From positions 310,001 through 374,000 of the forward strand of contig NW_027490091.1 in the NCBI RefSeq assembly GCF_050948175.1: 64,000 nt of DNA. The letters run 5' to 3'. A program made the position numbers and the translations under genes. The notes beneath the pieces were generated by a model that saw only the letters and a list, made by a program, of their open reading frames with translations, searched no databases and was not told the origin of the DNA. Positions 10,059 to 22,930 of this stretch are shown here, piece by piece (within the stretch, counting starts at the first letter, position 1; each line of letters opens with the position of its first letter). The DNA comes from Xylocopa sonorina. Lineage: Eukaryota; Arthropoda; Insecta; Hymenoptera; Apidae.

Positions 10059-12474
10059 TACGAATTTTAACTCTCGGTGGGCACTTTTCTCTTCAAACTA
10101 CTGTCAATATTCAGATTTTAAATATTGGTTGAGATCTTTTTGTTAAACAATTGTAAATAAACGAATTTTAATACTAGGTTGGAATTTTTTCCTTCAAACT
10201 ATCGCCTATATACGAAATTTAACTCTCGGTGGGAATTTTTTGGTCAAGCTACCGTCAATGTACGAATTTTAACTCTCGGTGGGCACTTTTTTCTTCAAAC
10301 TACTGTCAATTTTCAAATTTTATCTATTGGTTGATATCTTTTTGTCAAACATTCGTCAATAAACGAATTTTTAAACTAGGTTGTAACTTTTTTCATCAAA
10401 TTATCGCCTACATACGAAATTCAACTCTAGGTGGGAATTTTTTGGTCAAACTACCGTCAATGTACGAATTTTGACTCTCGGTGGGAACTTTTTTCTTCAA
10501 ACTACTGTCAATACTCAAATTTTAACTATTGTTTGAGATCTTTTTGTTAAACAATTGCAAATAAACGAATTTTAATACTAGGTTGGAATTTTTTTCTTCA
10601 AACAATCACATATACGAAATTTAACTCTCGGCAGGAATTTTTTGGTCAAACTACCGTCAATGTACGAATTTTAACTCTCGGTGGGCACTTTTCTCTTCAA
10701 ACTACTGTCAATATTCAGATTTTAAATATTGGTTGAGATCTTTTTGTTAAACAATTGTAAATAAACGAATTTTAATACTAGGTTGGAATTTTTTCCTTCA
10801 AACTATCGCCTATATACGAAATTTAACTCTCGGTGGGAATTTTTTGGTCAAGCTACCGTCAATGTACGAATTTTAACTCTCGGTGGGCACTTTTTTCTTC
10901 AAACTACTGTCAATTTTCAAATTTTATCTATTGGTTGATATCTTTTTGTCAAACATTCGTCAATAAACGAATTTTTAAACTAGGTTGTAACTTTTTTCAT
11001 CAAATTATCGCCTACATACGAAATTCAACTCTCGGTGGGAATTTTTTGGTCAAACTACCGTCAATGTACGAATTTTGACTCTCGGTGGGAACTTTTTTCT
11101 TCAAACTACTGTCAATACTCAAATTTTAACTATTGTTTGAGATCTTTTTGTTAAACAATTGCAAATAAACGAATTTTAATACTAGGTTGGAATTTTTTTC
11201 TTCAAACTATCACATATACGAAATTTAACTCTCGGCAGGAATTTTTTGGTCAAACTACCGTCAATGTACGAATTTTAACTCTCGGTGGGCACTTTTCTCT
11301 TCAAACTACTGTCAATATTCAGATTTTAAATATTGGTTGAGATCTTTTTGTTAAACAATTGTAAATAAACGAATTTTAATACTAGGTTGGAATTTTTTCC
11401 TTCAAACTATCGCCTATATACGAAATTTAACTCTCGGTGGGAATTTTTTGGTCAAGCTACCGTCAATGTACGAATTTTAACTCTCGGTGGGCACTTTTTT
11501 CTTCAAACTACTGTCAATTTTCAAATTTTATCTATTGGTTGATATCTTTTTGTCAAACATTCGTCAATAAACGAATTTTTAAACTAGGTTGTAACTTTTT
11601 TCATCAAATTATCGCCTACATACGAAATTCAACTCTCGGTGGGAATTTTTTGGTCAAACTACCGTCAATGTACGAATTTTGACTCTCGATGGGAACTTTT
11701 TTCTTCAAACTACTGTCAATACTCAAATTTTAACTATTGTTTGAGATCTTTTTGTTAAACAATTGCAAATAAACGAATTTTAATACTAGGTTGGAATTTT
11801 TTTCTTCAAACAATCACATATACGAAATTTAACTCTCGGCAGGAATTTTTTGGTCAAACTACCGTCAATGTACGAATTTTAACTCTCGGTGGGCACTTTT
11901 CTCTTCAAACTACTGTCAATATTCAGATTTTAAATATTGGTTGAGATCTTTTTGTTAAACAATTGTAAATAAACGAATTTTAATACTAGGTTGGAATTTT
12001 TTCCTTCAAACTATCGCCTATATACGAAATTTAACTCTCGGTGGGAATTTTTTGGTCAAGCTACCGTCAATGTACGAATTTTAACACTCGGTGGGCACTT
12101 TTTTCTTCAAACTACTGTCAATTTTCAAATTTTATCTATTGGTTGATATCTCTTTGTCAAACATTCGTCAATAAACGAATTTTTAAACTAGGTTGTAACT
12201 TTTTTCATCAAATTATCGCCTACATACGAAATTCAACTCTCGGTGGGAATTTTTTGGTCAAACTACCGTCAATGTACGAATTTTGACTCTCGCTGGGAAC
12301 TTTTTTCTTCAAACTACTGTCAATACTCAAATTTTAACTATTGTTTGAGATCTTTTTGTTAAACAATTGCAAATAAACGAATTTTAATACTAGGTTGGAA
12401 TTTTTTTCTTCAAACTATCGCATATACGAAATTTAACTCTCGGCAGGAATTTTTTGGTCAAGCTACCGTCAATG
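10059..12474 (+). repeat. Four ABC trimers
   Basis: Trimers begin at 10059, 10663, 11267 and 11871. The last introduces the 'T' subtype: aacactcggtggg in B alpha, gatatctctttg in B beta, and ctcgctggg in C alpha. T-subtype trimers then dominate to about 29.8 kb. The third has ctcgatggg in its C alpha near 11687. Confidence 0.88.
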
Positions 12475-14483
12475 TTCGAATTTTAACTCACGGTGGGCAC
12501 TTTTTTCTTCAAACTACTGTCAATTTTCAAATTTTATCTATTGGTTGATATCTTTTTGTCAAACATTCGTCAATAAACGAATTTTTAAACTAGGTTGTAA
12601 CTTTTTTCATCAAATTATCGCCTACATACGAAATTCAACTCTCGGTGGGAATTTTTTGGTCAAACTACCGTCAATGTACGAATTTTGACTCTCGGTGGGA
12701 ACTTTTTTCTTCAAACTACTGTCAATACTCAAATTTTAACTATTGTTTGAGATCTTTTTGTTAAACAATTGCAAATAAACGAATTTTAATACTAGGTTGG
12801 AATTTTTTCTTCAAACTATCGCATATACGAAATTTAACTCTCGGCAGGAATTTTTTGGTCAAGCTACCATCAATGTTCGAATTTTAACTCACGGTGGGCA
12901 CTTTTTTCTTCAAACTACTGTCAATATTCAAATTTTATCTATTGGTTGATATCTTTTTGTCAAACATTCGTCAATAAACGAATTTTTAAACTAGGTTGTA
13001 ACTTTTTTCATCAAATTATCGCCTACATACGAAATTCAACTCTCGGTGGGAATTTTTTGGTCAAACTACCGTCAATGTACGAATTTTGACTCTCGGTGGG
13101 AACTTTTTTCTTCAAACTACTGTCAATACTCAAATTTTAACTATTGTTTGAGATCTTTTTGTTAAACAATTGCAAATAAACGAATTTTAATACTAGGTTG
13201 GAATTTTTTTCTTCAAACTATCACATATACGAAATTTAACTCTCGGCAGGAATTTTTTGGTCAAACTACCGTCAATGTACGAATTTTAACTCTCGGTGGG
13301 CACTTTTTTCGTCAAACTACTGTCAATATTCAAATTTTATCTATTGGTTGATATCTTTTTGTCAAACATTCGTCAATAAACGAATTTTTAAACTAGGTTG
13401 TAACTTTTTTCATCAAATTATCGCCTACATACGAAATTCAACTCTCGGTGGGAATTTTTTGGTCAAACTACCGTCAATGTACGAATTTTGACTCTCGGTG
13501 GGAACTTTTTTCTTCAAACTACTGTCAATACTCAAATTTTAACTATTGTTTGAGATCTTTTTGTTAAACAATTGCAAATAAACGAATTTTAATACTAGGT
13601 TGGAATTTTTTTCTTCAAACTATCCCATATACGAAATTTAACTCTCGGCAGGAATTTTTTGGTCAAGCTACCACCAATGTTCGAATTTTAACTCACGGTG
13701 GGCACTTTTTTCTTCAAACTACTGTCAATATTCAAATTTTATCTATTGGTTGATATCTTTTTGTCAAACATTCGTCAATAAACGTATTTTTAAACTAGGT
13801 TGTAACTTTTTTCATCAAATTATCGCCTACATACGAAATTCAACTCTCGGTGGGAATTTTTTGGTCAAACTACCGTCAATGTACGAATTTTGACTCTCGA
13901 TGGGAACTTTTTTCTTCAAACTACTGTCAATACTCAAATTTTAACTATTGTTTGAGATCTTTTTGTTAAACAATTGCAAATAAACGAATTTTAATACTAG
14001 GTTGGAATTTTTTTCTTCAAACTATCACATATACGAAATTTAACTCTCGGCAGGAATTTTTTGGTCAAGCTACCGTCAATGTACGAATTTTAACTCTCGG
14101 TGGGCACTTTTTTCTTCAAACTACTGTCAATTTTCAAATTTTATCTATTGGTTGATATCTTTTTGTCAAACATTCGTCAATAAACGAATTTTTAAACTAG
14201 GTTGTAACTTTTTTCATCAAATTATCGCCTACATACGAAATTCAACTCTCGGTGGGAATTTTTTGGTCAAACTACCGTCAATGTACGAATTTTGACTCTC
14301 GGTGGGAACTTTTTTCTTCAAACTACTGTCAATACTCAAATTTTAACTATTGTTTGAGATCTTTTTGTTAAACAATTGCAAATAAACGAATTTTAATACT
14401 AGGTTGGAATTTTTTTCTTCAAACTATCACATATACGAAATTTAACTCTCGGCAGGAATTTTTTGGTCAAACTACCGTCAATG
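12475..14483 (+). repeat. Run of five BC dimers
   Basis: Ten monomers (2009 bp) with no A monomer. The run includes the marker series short C near 12805, ccatcaatg near 12868, ttttttcgtcaaac near 13310, ctatcccatat near 13620, ccaccaatg near 13672, aacgtattt near 13784 and ctcgatggg near 13898. The same series recurs 5027 bp downstream, except for one extra dimer at about 14070-14470. Confidence 0.85.
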
Positions 14484-16897
14484 TACGAATTTTAACTCTC
14501 GGTGGGCACTTTTCTCTTCAAACTACTGTCAATATTCAGATTTTAAATATTGGTTGAGATCTTTTTGTTAAACAATTGTAAATAAACGAATTTTAATACT
14601 AGGTTGGAATTTTTTCCTTCAAACTATCGCCTATATACGAAATTTAACTCTCGGTGGGAATTTTTTGGTCAAGCTACCGTCAATGTACGAATTTTAACAC
14701 TCGGTGGGCACTTTTTTCTTCAAACTACTGTCAATTTTCAAATTTTATCTATTGGTTGATATCTCTTTGTCAAACATTCGTCAATAAACGAATTTTTAAA
14801 CTAGGTTGTAACTTTTTTCATCAAATTATCGCCTACATACGAAATTCAACTCTCGGTGGGAATTTTTTGGTCAAACTACCGTCAATGTACGAATTTTGAC
14901 TCTCGCTGGGAACTTTTTTCTTCAAACTACTGTCAATACTCAAATTTTAACTATTGTTTGAGATCTTTTTGTTAAACAATTGCAAATAAACGAATTTTAA
15001 TACTAGGTTGGAATTTTTTTCTTCAAACTATCGCATATACGAAATTTAACTCTCGGCAGGAATTTTTTGGTCAAGCTACCGTCAATGTTCGAATTTTAAC
15101 TCACGGTGGGCACTTTTTTCTTCAAACTACTGTCAATTTTCAAATTTTATCTATTGGTTGATATCTTTTTGTCAAACATTCGTCAATAAACGAATTTTTA
15201 AACTAGGTTGTAACTTTTTTCATCAAATTATCGCCTACATACGAAATTCAACTCTCGGTGGGAATTTTTTGGTCAAACTACCGTCAATGTACGAATTTTG
15301 ACTCTCGGTGGGAACTTTTTTCTTCAAACTACTGTCAATACTCAAATTTTAACTATTGTTTGAGATCTTTTTGTTAAACAATTGCAAATAAACGAATTTT
15401 AATACTAGGTTGGAATTTTTTTCTTCAAACTATCCCATATACGAAATTTAACTCTCGGCAGGAATTTTTTGGTCAAGCTACCACCAATGTTCGAATTTTA
15501 ACTCACGGTGGGCACTTTTTTCTTCAAACTACTGTCAATATTCAAATTTTATCTATTGGTTGATATCTTTTTGTCAAACATTCGTCAATAAACGTATTTT
15601 TAAACTAGGTTGTAACTTTTTTCATCAAATTATCGCCTACATACGAAATTCAACTCTCGGTGGGAATTTTTTGGTCAAACTACCGTCAATGTACGAATTT
15701 TGACTCTCGGTGGGAACTTTTTTCTTCAAACTACTGTCAATACTCAAATTTTAACTATTGTTTGAGATCTTTTTGTTAAACAATTGCAAATAAACGAATT
15801 TTAATACTAGGTTGGAATTTTTTTCTTCAAACTATCCCATATACGAAATTTAACTCTCGGCAGGAATTTTTTGGTCAAGCTACCACCAATGTTCGAATTT
15901 TAACTCACGGTGGGCACTTTTTTCTTCAAACTACTGTCAATATTCAAATTTTATCTATTGGTTGATATCTTTTTGTCAAACATTCGTCAATAAACGTATT
16001 TTTAAACTAGGTTGTAACTTTTTTCATCAAATTATCGCCTACATACGAAATTCAACTCTCGGTGGGAATTTTTTGGTCAAACTACCGTCAATGTACGAAT
16101 TTTGACTCTCGATGGGAACTTTTTTCTTCAAACTACTGTCAATACTCAAATTTTAACTATTGTTTGAGATCTTTTTGTTAAACAATTGCAAATAAACGAA
16201 TTTTAATACTAGGTTGGAATTTTTTTCTTCAAACTATCACATATACGAAATTTAACTCTCGGCAGGAATTTTTTGGTCAAACTACCGTCAATGTACGAAT
16301 TTTAACTCTTGGTGGGCACTTTTCTCTTCAAACTACTGTCAATATTCAGATTTTAAATATTGGTTGAGATCTTTTTGTTAAACAATTGTAAATAAACGAA
16401 TTTTAATACTAGGTTGGAATTTTTTCCTTCAAACTATCGCCTATATACGAAATTTAACTCTCGGTGGGAATTTTTTGGTCAAGCTACCGTCAATGTACGA
16501 ATTTTAACACTCGGTGGGCACTTTTTTCTTCAAACTACTGTCAATTTTCAAATTTTATCTATTGGTTGATATCTCTTTGTCAAACATTCGTCAATAAACG
16601 AATTTTTAAACTAGGTTGTAACTTTTTTCATCAAATTATCGCCTACATACGAAATTCAACTCTCGGTGGGAATTTTTTGGTCAAACTACCGTCAATGTAC
16701 GAATTTTGACTCTCGCTGGGAACTTTTTTCTTCAAACTACTGTCAATACTCAAATTTTAACTATTGTTTGAGATCTTTTTGTTAAACAATTGCAAATAAA
16801 CGAATTTTAATACTAGGTTGGAATTTTTTTCTTCAAACAATCGCATATACGAAATTTAACTCTCGGCAGGAATTTTTTGGTCAAACTACCGTCAATG
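14484..16897 (+). repeat. T-subtype trimers separated by three BC dimers
   Basis: Trimer 14484-15087, dimers 15088-16293, trimer 16294-16897. The trimer-to-trimer spacing of 1810 bp (9 monomers) is repeated at 19109-20919. Markers include tandem ctatcccatat/ccaccaatg dimers near 15.43 and 15.84 kb and the CpG-loss variant aactcttgg near 16306. Confidence 0.85.
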
Positions 16898-19800
16898 TAC
16901 GAATTTTAACTCTCGGTGGGCACTTTTCTCTTCAAACTACTGTCAATATTCAGATTTTAAATATTGGTTGAGATCTTTTTGTTAAACAATTGTAAATAAA
17001 CGAATTTTAATACTAGGTTGGAATTTTTTCCTTCAAACTATCGCCTATATACGAAATTTAACTCTCGGTGGGAATTTTTTGGTCAAGCTACCGTCAATGT
17101 ACGAATTTTAACACTCGGTGGGCACTTTTTTCTTCAAACTACTGTCAATTTTCAAATTTTATCTATTGGTTGATATCTCTTTGTCAAACATTCGTCAATA
17201 AACGAATTTTTAAACTAGGTTGTAACTTTTTTCATCAAATTATCGCCTACATACGAAATTCAACTCTCGGTGGGAATTTTTTGGTCAAACTACCGTCAAT
17301 GTACGAATTTTGACTCTCGCTGGGAACTTTTTTCTTCAAACTACTGTCAATACTCAAATTTTAACTATTGTTTGAGATCTTTTTGTTAAACAATTGCAAA
17401 TAAACGAATTTTAATACTAGGTTGGAATTTTTTTCTTCAAACTATCGCATATACGAAATTTAACTCTCGGCAGGAATTTTTTGGTCAAGCTACCGTCAAT
17501 GTTCGAATTTTAACTCACGGTGGGCACTTTTTTCTTCAAACTACTGTCAATTTTCAAATTTTATCTATTGGTTGATATCTTTTTGTCAAACATTCGTCAA
17601 TAAACGAATTTTTAAACTAGGTTGTAACTTTTTTCATCAAATTATCGCCTACATACGAAATTCAACTCTCGGTGGGAATTTTTTGGTCAAACTACCGTCA
17701 ATGTACGAATTTTGACTCTCGGTGGGAACTTTTTTCTTCAAACTACTGTCAATACTCAAATTTTAACTATTGTTTGAGATCTTTTTGTTAAACAATTGCA
17801 AATAAACGAATTTTAATACTAGGTTGGAATTTTTTCTTCAAACTATCGCATATACGAAATTTAACTCTCGGCAGGAATTTTTTGGTCAAGCTACCATCAA
17901 TGTTCGAATTTTAACTCACGGTGGGCACTTTTTTCTTCAAACTACTGTCAATATTCAAATTTTATCTATTGGTTGATATCTTTTTGTCAAACATTCGTCA
18001 ATAAACGAATTTTTAAACTAGGTTGTAACTTTTTTCATCAAATTATCGCCTACATACGAAATTCAACTCTCGGTGGGAATTTTTTGGTCAAACTACCGTC
18101 AATGTACGAATTTTGACTCTCGGTGGGAACTTTTTTCTTCAAACTACTGTCAATACTCAAATTTTAACTATTGTTTGAGATCTTTTTGTTAAACAATTGC
18201 AAATAAACGAATTTTAATACTAGGTTGGAATTTTTTTCTTCAAACTATCACATATACGAAATTTAACTCTCGGCAGGAATTTTTTGGTCAAACTACCGTC
18301 AATGTACGAATTTTAACTCTCGGTGGGCACTTTTTTCGTCAAACTACTGTCAATATTCAAATTTTATCTATTGGTTGATATCTTTTTGTCAAACATTCGT
18401 CAATAAACGAATTTTTAAACTAGGTTGTAACTTTTTTCATCAAATTATCGCCTACATACGAAATTCAACTCTCGGTGGGAATTTTTTGGTCAAACTACCG
18501 TCAATGTACGAATTTTGACTCTCGGTGGGAACTTTTTTCTTCAAACTACTGTCAATACTCAAATTTTAACTATTGTTTGAGATCTTTTTGTTAAACAATT
18601 GCAAATAAACGAATTTTAATACTAGGTTGGAATTTTTTTCTTCAAACTATCCCATATACGAAATTTAACTCTCGGCAGGAATTTTTTGGTCAAGCTACCA
18701 CCAATGTTCGAATTTTAACTCACGGTGGGCACTTTTTTCTTCAAACTACTGTCAATATTCAAATTTTATCTATTGGTTGATATCTTTTTGTCAAACATTC
18801 GTCAATAAACGTATTTTTAAACTAGGTTGTAACTTTTTTCATCAAATTATCGCCTACATACGAAATTCAACTCTCGGTGGGAATTTTTTGGTCAAACTAC
18901 CGTCAATGTACGAATTTTGACTCTCGATGGGAACTTTTTTCTTCAAACTACTGTCAATACTCAAATTTTAACTATTGTTTGAGATCTTTTTGTTAAACAA
19001 TTGCAAATAAACGAATTTTAATACTAGGTTGGAATTTTTTTCTTCAAACTATCACATATACGAAATTTAACTCTCGGCAGGAATTTTTTGGTCAAACTAC
19101 CGTCAATGTACGAATTTTAACTCTTGGTGGGCACTTTTCTCTTCAAACTACTGTCAATATTCAGATTTTAAATATTGGTTGAGATCTTTTTGTTAAACAA
19201 TTGTAAATAAACGAATTTTAATACTAGGTTGGAATTTTTTCCTTCAAACTATCGCCTATATACGAAATTTAACTCTCGGTGGGAATTTTTTGGTCAAGCT
19301 ACCGTCAATGTACGAATTTTAACACTCGGTGGGCACTTTTTTCTTCAAACTACTGTCAATTTTCAAATTTTATCTATTGGTTGATATCTCTTTGTCAAAC
19401 ATTCGTCAATAAACGAATTTTTAAACTAGGTTGTAACTTTTTTCATCAAATTATCGCCTACATACGAAATTCAACTCTCGGTGGGAATTTTTTGGTCAAA
19501 CTACCGTCAATGTACGAATTTTGACTCTCGCTGGGAACTTTTTTCTTCAAACTACTGTCAATACTCAAATTTTAACTATTGTTTGAGATCTTTTTGTTAA
19601 ACAATTGCAAATAAACGAATTTTAATACTAGGTTGGAATTTTTTTCTTCAAACTATCGCATATACGAAATTTAACTCTCGGCAGGAATTTTTTGGTCAAG
19701 CTACCGTCAATGTTCGAATTTTAACTCACGGTGGGCACTTTTTTCTTCAAACTACTGTCAATTTTCAAATTTTATCTATTGGTTGATATCTTTTTGTCAA

Positions 19801-21522
19801 ACATTCGTCAATAAACGAATTTTTAAACTAGGTTGTAACTTTTTTCATCAAATTATCGCCTACATACGAAATTCAACTCTCGGTGGGAATTTTTTGGTCA
19901 AACTACCGTCAATGTACGAATTTTGACTCTCGGTGGGAACTTTTTTCTTCAAACTACTGTCAATACTCAAATTTTAACTATTGTTTGAGATCTTTTTGTT
20001 AAACAATTGCAAATAAACGAATTTTAATACTAGGTTGGAATTTTTTTCTTCAAACTATCCCATATACGAAATTTAACTCTCGGCAGGAATTTTTTGGTCA
20101 AGCTACCACCAATGTTCGAATTTTAACTCACGGTGGGCACTTTTTTCTTCAAACTACTGTCAATATTCAAATTTTATCTATTGGTTGATATCTTTTTGTC
20201 AAACATTCGTCAATAAACGTATTTTTAAACTAGGTTGTAACTTTTTTCATCAAATTATCGCCTACATACGAAATTCAACTCTCGGTGGGAATTTTTTGGT
20301 CAAACTACCGTCAATGTACGAATTTTGACTCTCGGTGGGAACTTTTTTCTTCAAACTACTGTCAATACTCAAATTTTAACTATTGTTTGAGATCTTTTTG
20401 TTAAACAATTGCAAATAAACGAATTTTAATACTAGGTTGGAATTTTTTTCTTCAAACTATCCCATATACGAAATTTAACTCTCGGCAGGAATTTTTTGGT
20501 CAAGCTACCACCAATGTTCGAATTTTAACTCACGGTGGGCACTTTTTTCTTCAAACTACTGTCAATATTCAAATTTTATCTATTGGTTGATATCTTTTTG
20601 TCAAACATTCGTCAATAAACGTATTTTTAAACTAGGTTGTAACTTTTTTCATCAAATTATCGCCTACATACGAAATTCAACTCTCGGTGGGAATTTTTTG
20701 GTCAAACTACCGTCAATGTACGAATTTTGACTCTCGATGGGAACTTTTTTCTTCAAACTACTGTCAATACTCAAATTTTAACTATTGTTTGAGATCTTTT
20801 TGTTAAACAATTGCAAATAAACGAATTTTAATACTAGGTTGGAATTTTTTTCTTCAAACTATCACATATACGAAATTTAACTCTCGGCAGGAATTTTTTG
20901 GTCAAACTACCGTCAATGTACGAATTTTAACTCTTGGTGGGCACTTTTCTCTTCAAACTACTGTCAATATTCAGATTTTAAATATTGGTTGAGATCTTTT
21001 TGTTAAACAATTGTAAATAAACGAATTTTAATACTAGGTTGGAATTTTTTCCTTCAAACTATCGCCTATATACGAAATTTAACTCTCGGTGGGAATTTTT
21101 TGGTCAAGCTACCGTCAATGTACGAATTTTAACACTCGGTGGGCACTTTTTTCTTCAAACTACTGTCAATTTTCAAATTTTATCTATTGGTTGATATCTC
21201 TTTGTCAAACATTCGTCAATAAACGAATTTTTAAACTAGGTTGTAACTTTTTTCATCAAATTATCGCCTACATACGAAATTCAACTCTCGGTGGGAATTT
21301 TTTGGTCAAACTACCGTCAATGTACGAATTTTGACTCTCGCTGGGAACTTTTTTCTTCAAACTACTGTCAATACTCAAATTTTAACTATTGTTTGAGATC
21401 TTTTTGTTAAACAATTGCAAATAAACGAATTTTAATACTAGGTTGGAATTTTTTTCTTCAAACTATCGCATATACGAAATTTAACTCTCGGCAGGAATTT
21501 TTTGGTCAAGCTACCGTCAATG
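16898..21522 (+). repeat. Second copy of the 11.8-16.8 kb block
   Basis: Trimer 16898-17501, four dimers 17502-19108, trimer 19109-19712, three dimers 19713-20918, trimer 20919-21522. Markers match 11.81-14.06 kb at offset 5027, then 14.47-16.84 kb at offset 4625. The difference of 402 bp is exactly one BC dimer. The aactcttgg variant at 19121 has no counterpart at 14496, but the one near 20931 matches 16306. Confidence 0.82.
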
Positions 21523-22930
21523 TTCGAATTTTAACTCACGGTGGGCACTTTTTTCTTCAAACTACTGTCAATTTTCAAATTTTATCTATTGGTTGATATC
21601 TTTTTGTCAAACATTCGTCAATAAACGAATTTTTAAACTAGGTTGTAACTTTTTTCATCAAATTATCGCCTACATACGAAATTCAACTCTCGGTGGGAAT
21701 TTTTTGGTCAAACTACCGTCAATGTACGAATTTTGACTCTCGGTGGGAACTTTTTTCTTCAAACTACTGTCAATACTCAAATTTTAACTATTGTTTGAGA
21801 TCTTTTTGTTAAACAATTGCAAATAAACGAATTTTAATACTAGGTTGGAATTTTTTTCTTCAAACTATCCCATATACGAAATTTAACTCTCGGCAGGAAT
21901 TTTTTGGTCAAGCTACCACCAATGTTCGAATTTTAACTCACGGTGGGCACTTTTTTCTTCAAACTACTGTCAATATTCAAATTTTATCTATTGGTTGATA
22001 TCTTTTTGTCAAACATTCGTCAATAAACGTATTTTTAAACTAGGTTGTAACTTTTTTCATCAAATTATCGCCTACATACGAAATTCAACTCTCGGTGGGA
22101 ATTTTTTGGTCAAACTACCGTCAATGTACGAATTTTGACTCTCGATGGGAACTTTTTTCTTCAAACTACTGTCAATACTCAAATTTTAACTATTGTTTGA
22201 GATCTTTTTGTTAAACAATTGCAAATAAACGAATTTTAATACTAGGTTGGAATTTTTTTCTTCAAACTATCACATATACGAAATTTAACTCTCGGCAGGA
22301 ATTTTTTGGTCAAACTACCGTCAATGTACGAATTTTAACTCTTGGTGGGCACTTTTCTCTTCAAACTACTGTCAATATTCAGATTTTAAATATTGGTTGA
22401 GATCTTTTTGTTAAACAATTGTAAATAAACGAATTTTAATACTAGGTTGGAATTTTTTCCTTCAAACTATCGCCTATATACGAAATTTAACTCTCGGTGG
22501 GAATTTTTTGGTCAAGCTACCGTCAATGTACGAATTTTAACACTCGGTGGGCACTTTTTTCTTCAAACTACTGTCAATTTTCAAATTTTATCTATTGGTT
22601 GATATCTCTTTGTCAAACATTCGTCAATAAACGAATTTTTAAACTAGGTTGTAACTTTTTTCATCAAATTATCGCCTACATACGAAATTCAACTCTCGGT
22701 GGGAATTTTTTGGTCAAACTACCGTCAATGTACGAATTTTGACTCTCGCTGGGAACTTTTTTCTTCAAACTACTGTCAATACTCAAATTTTAACTATTGT
22801 TTGAGATCTTTTTGTTAAACAATTGCAAATAAACGAATTTTAATACTAGGTTGGAATTTTTTTCTTCAAACTATCGCATATACGAAATTTAACTCTCGGC
22901 AGGAATTTTTTGGTCAAGCTACCGTCAATG
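21523..22930 (+). repeat. Two BC dimers and a T-subtype ABC trimer
   Basis: Dimers 21523-22326 and trimer 22327-22930. The spacing to the previous T trimer is 1408 bp. The ctatcccatat marker near 21866, ctcgatggg near 22141 and aactcttgg near 22339 match the 20.46-20.94 kb copies at +1408, so this is a further short-range duplication. Confidence 0.8.
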
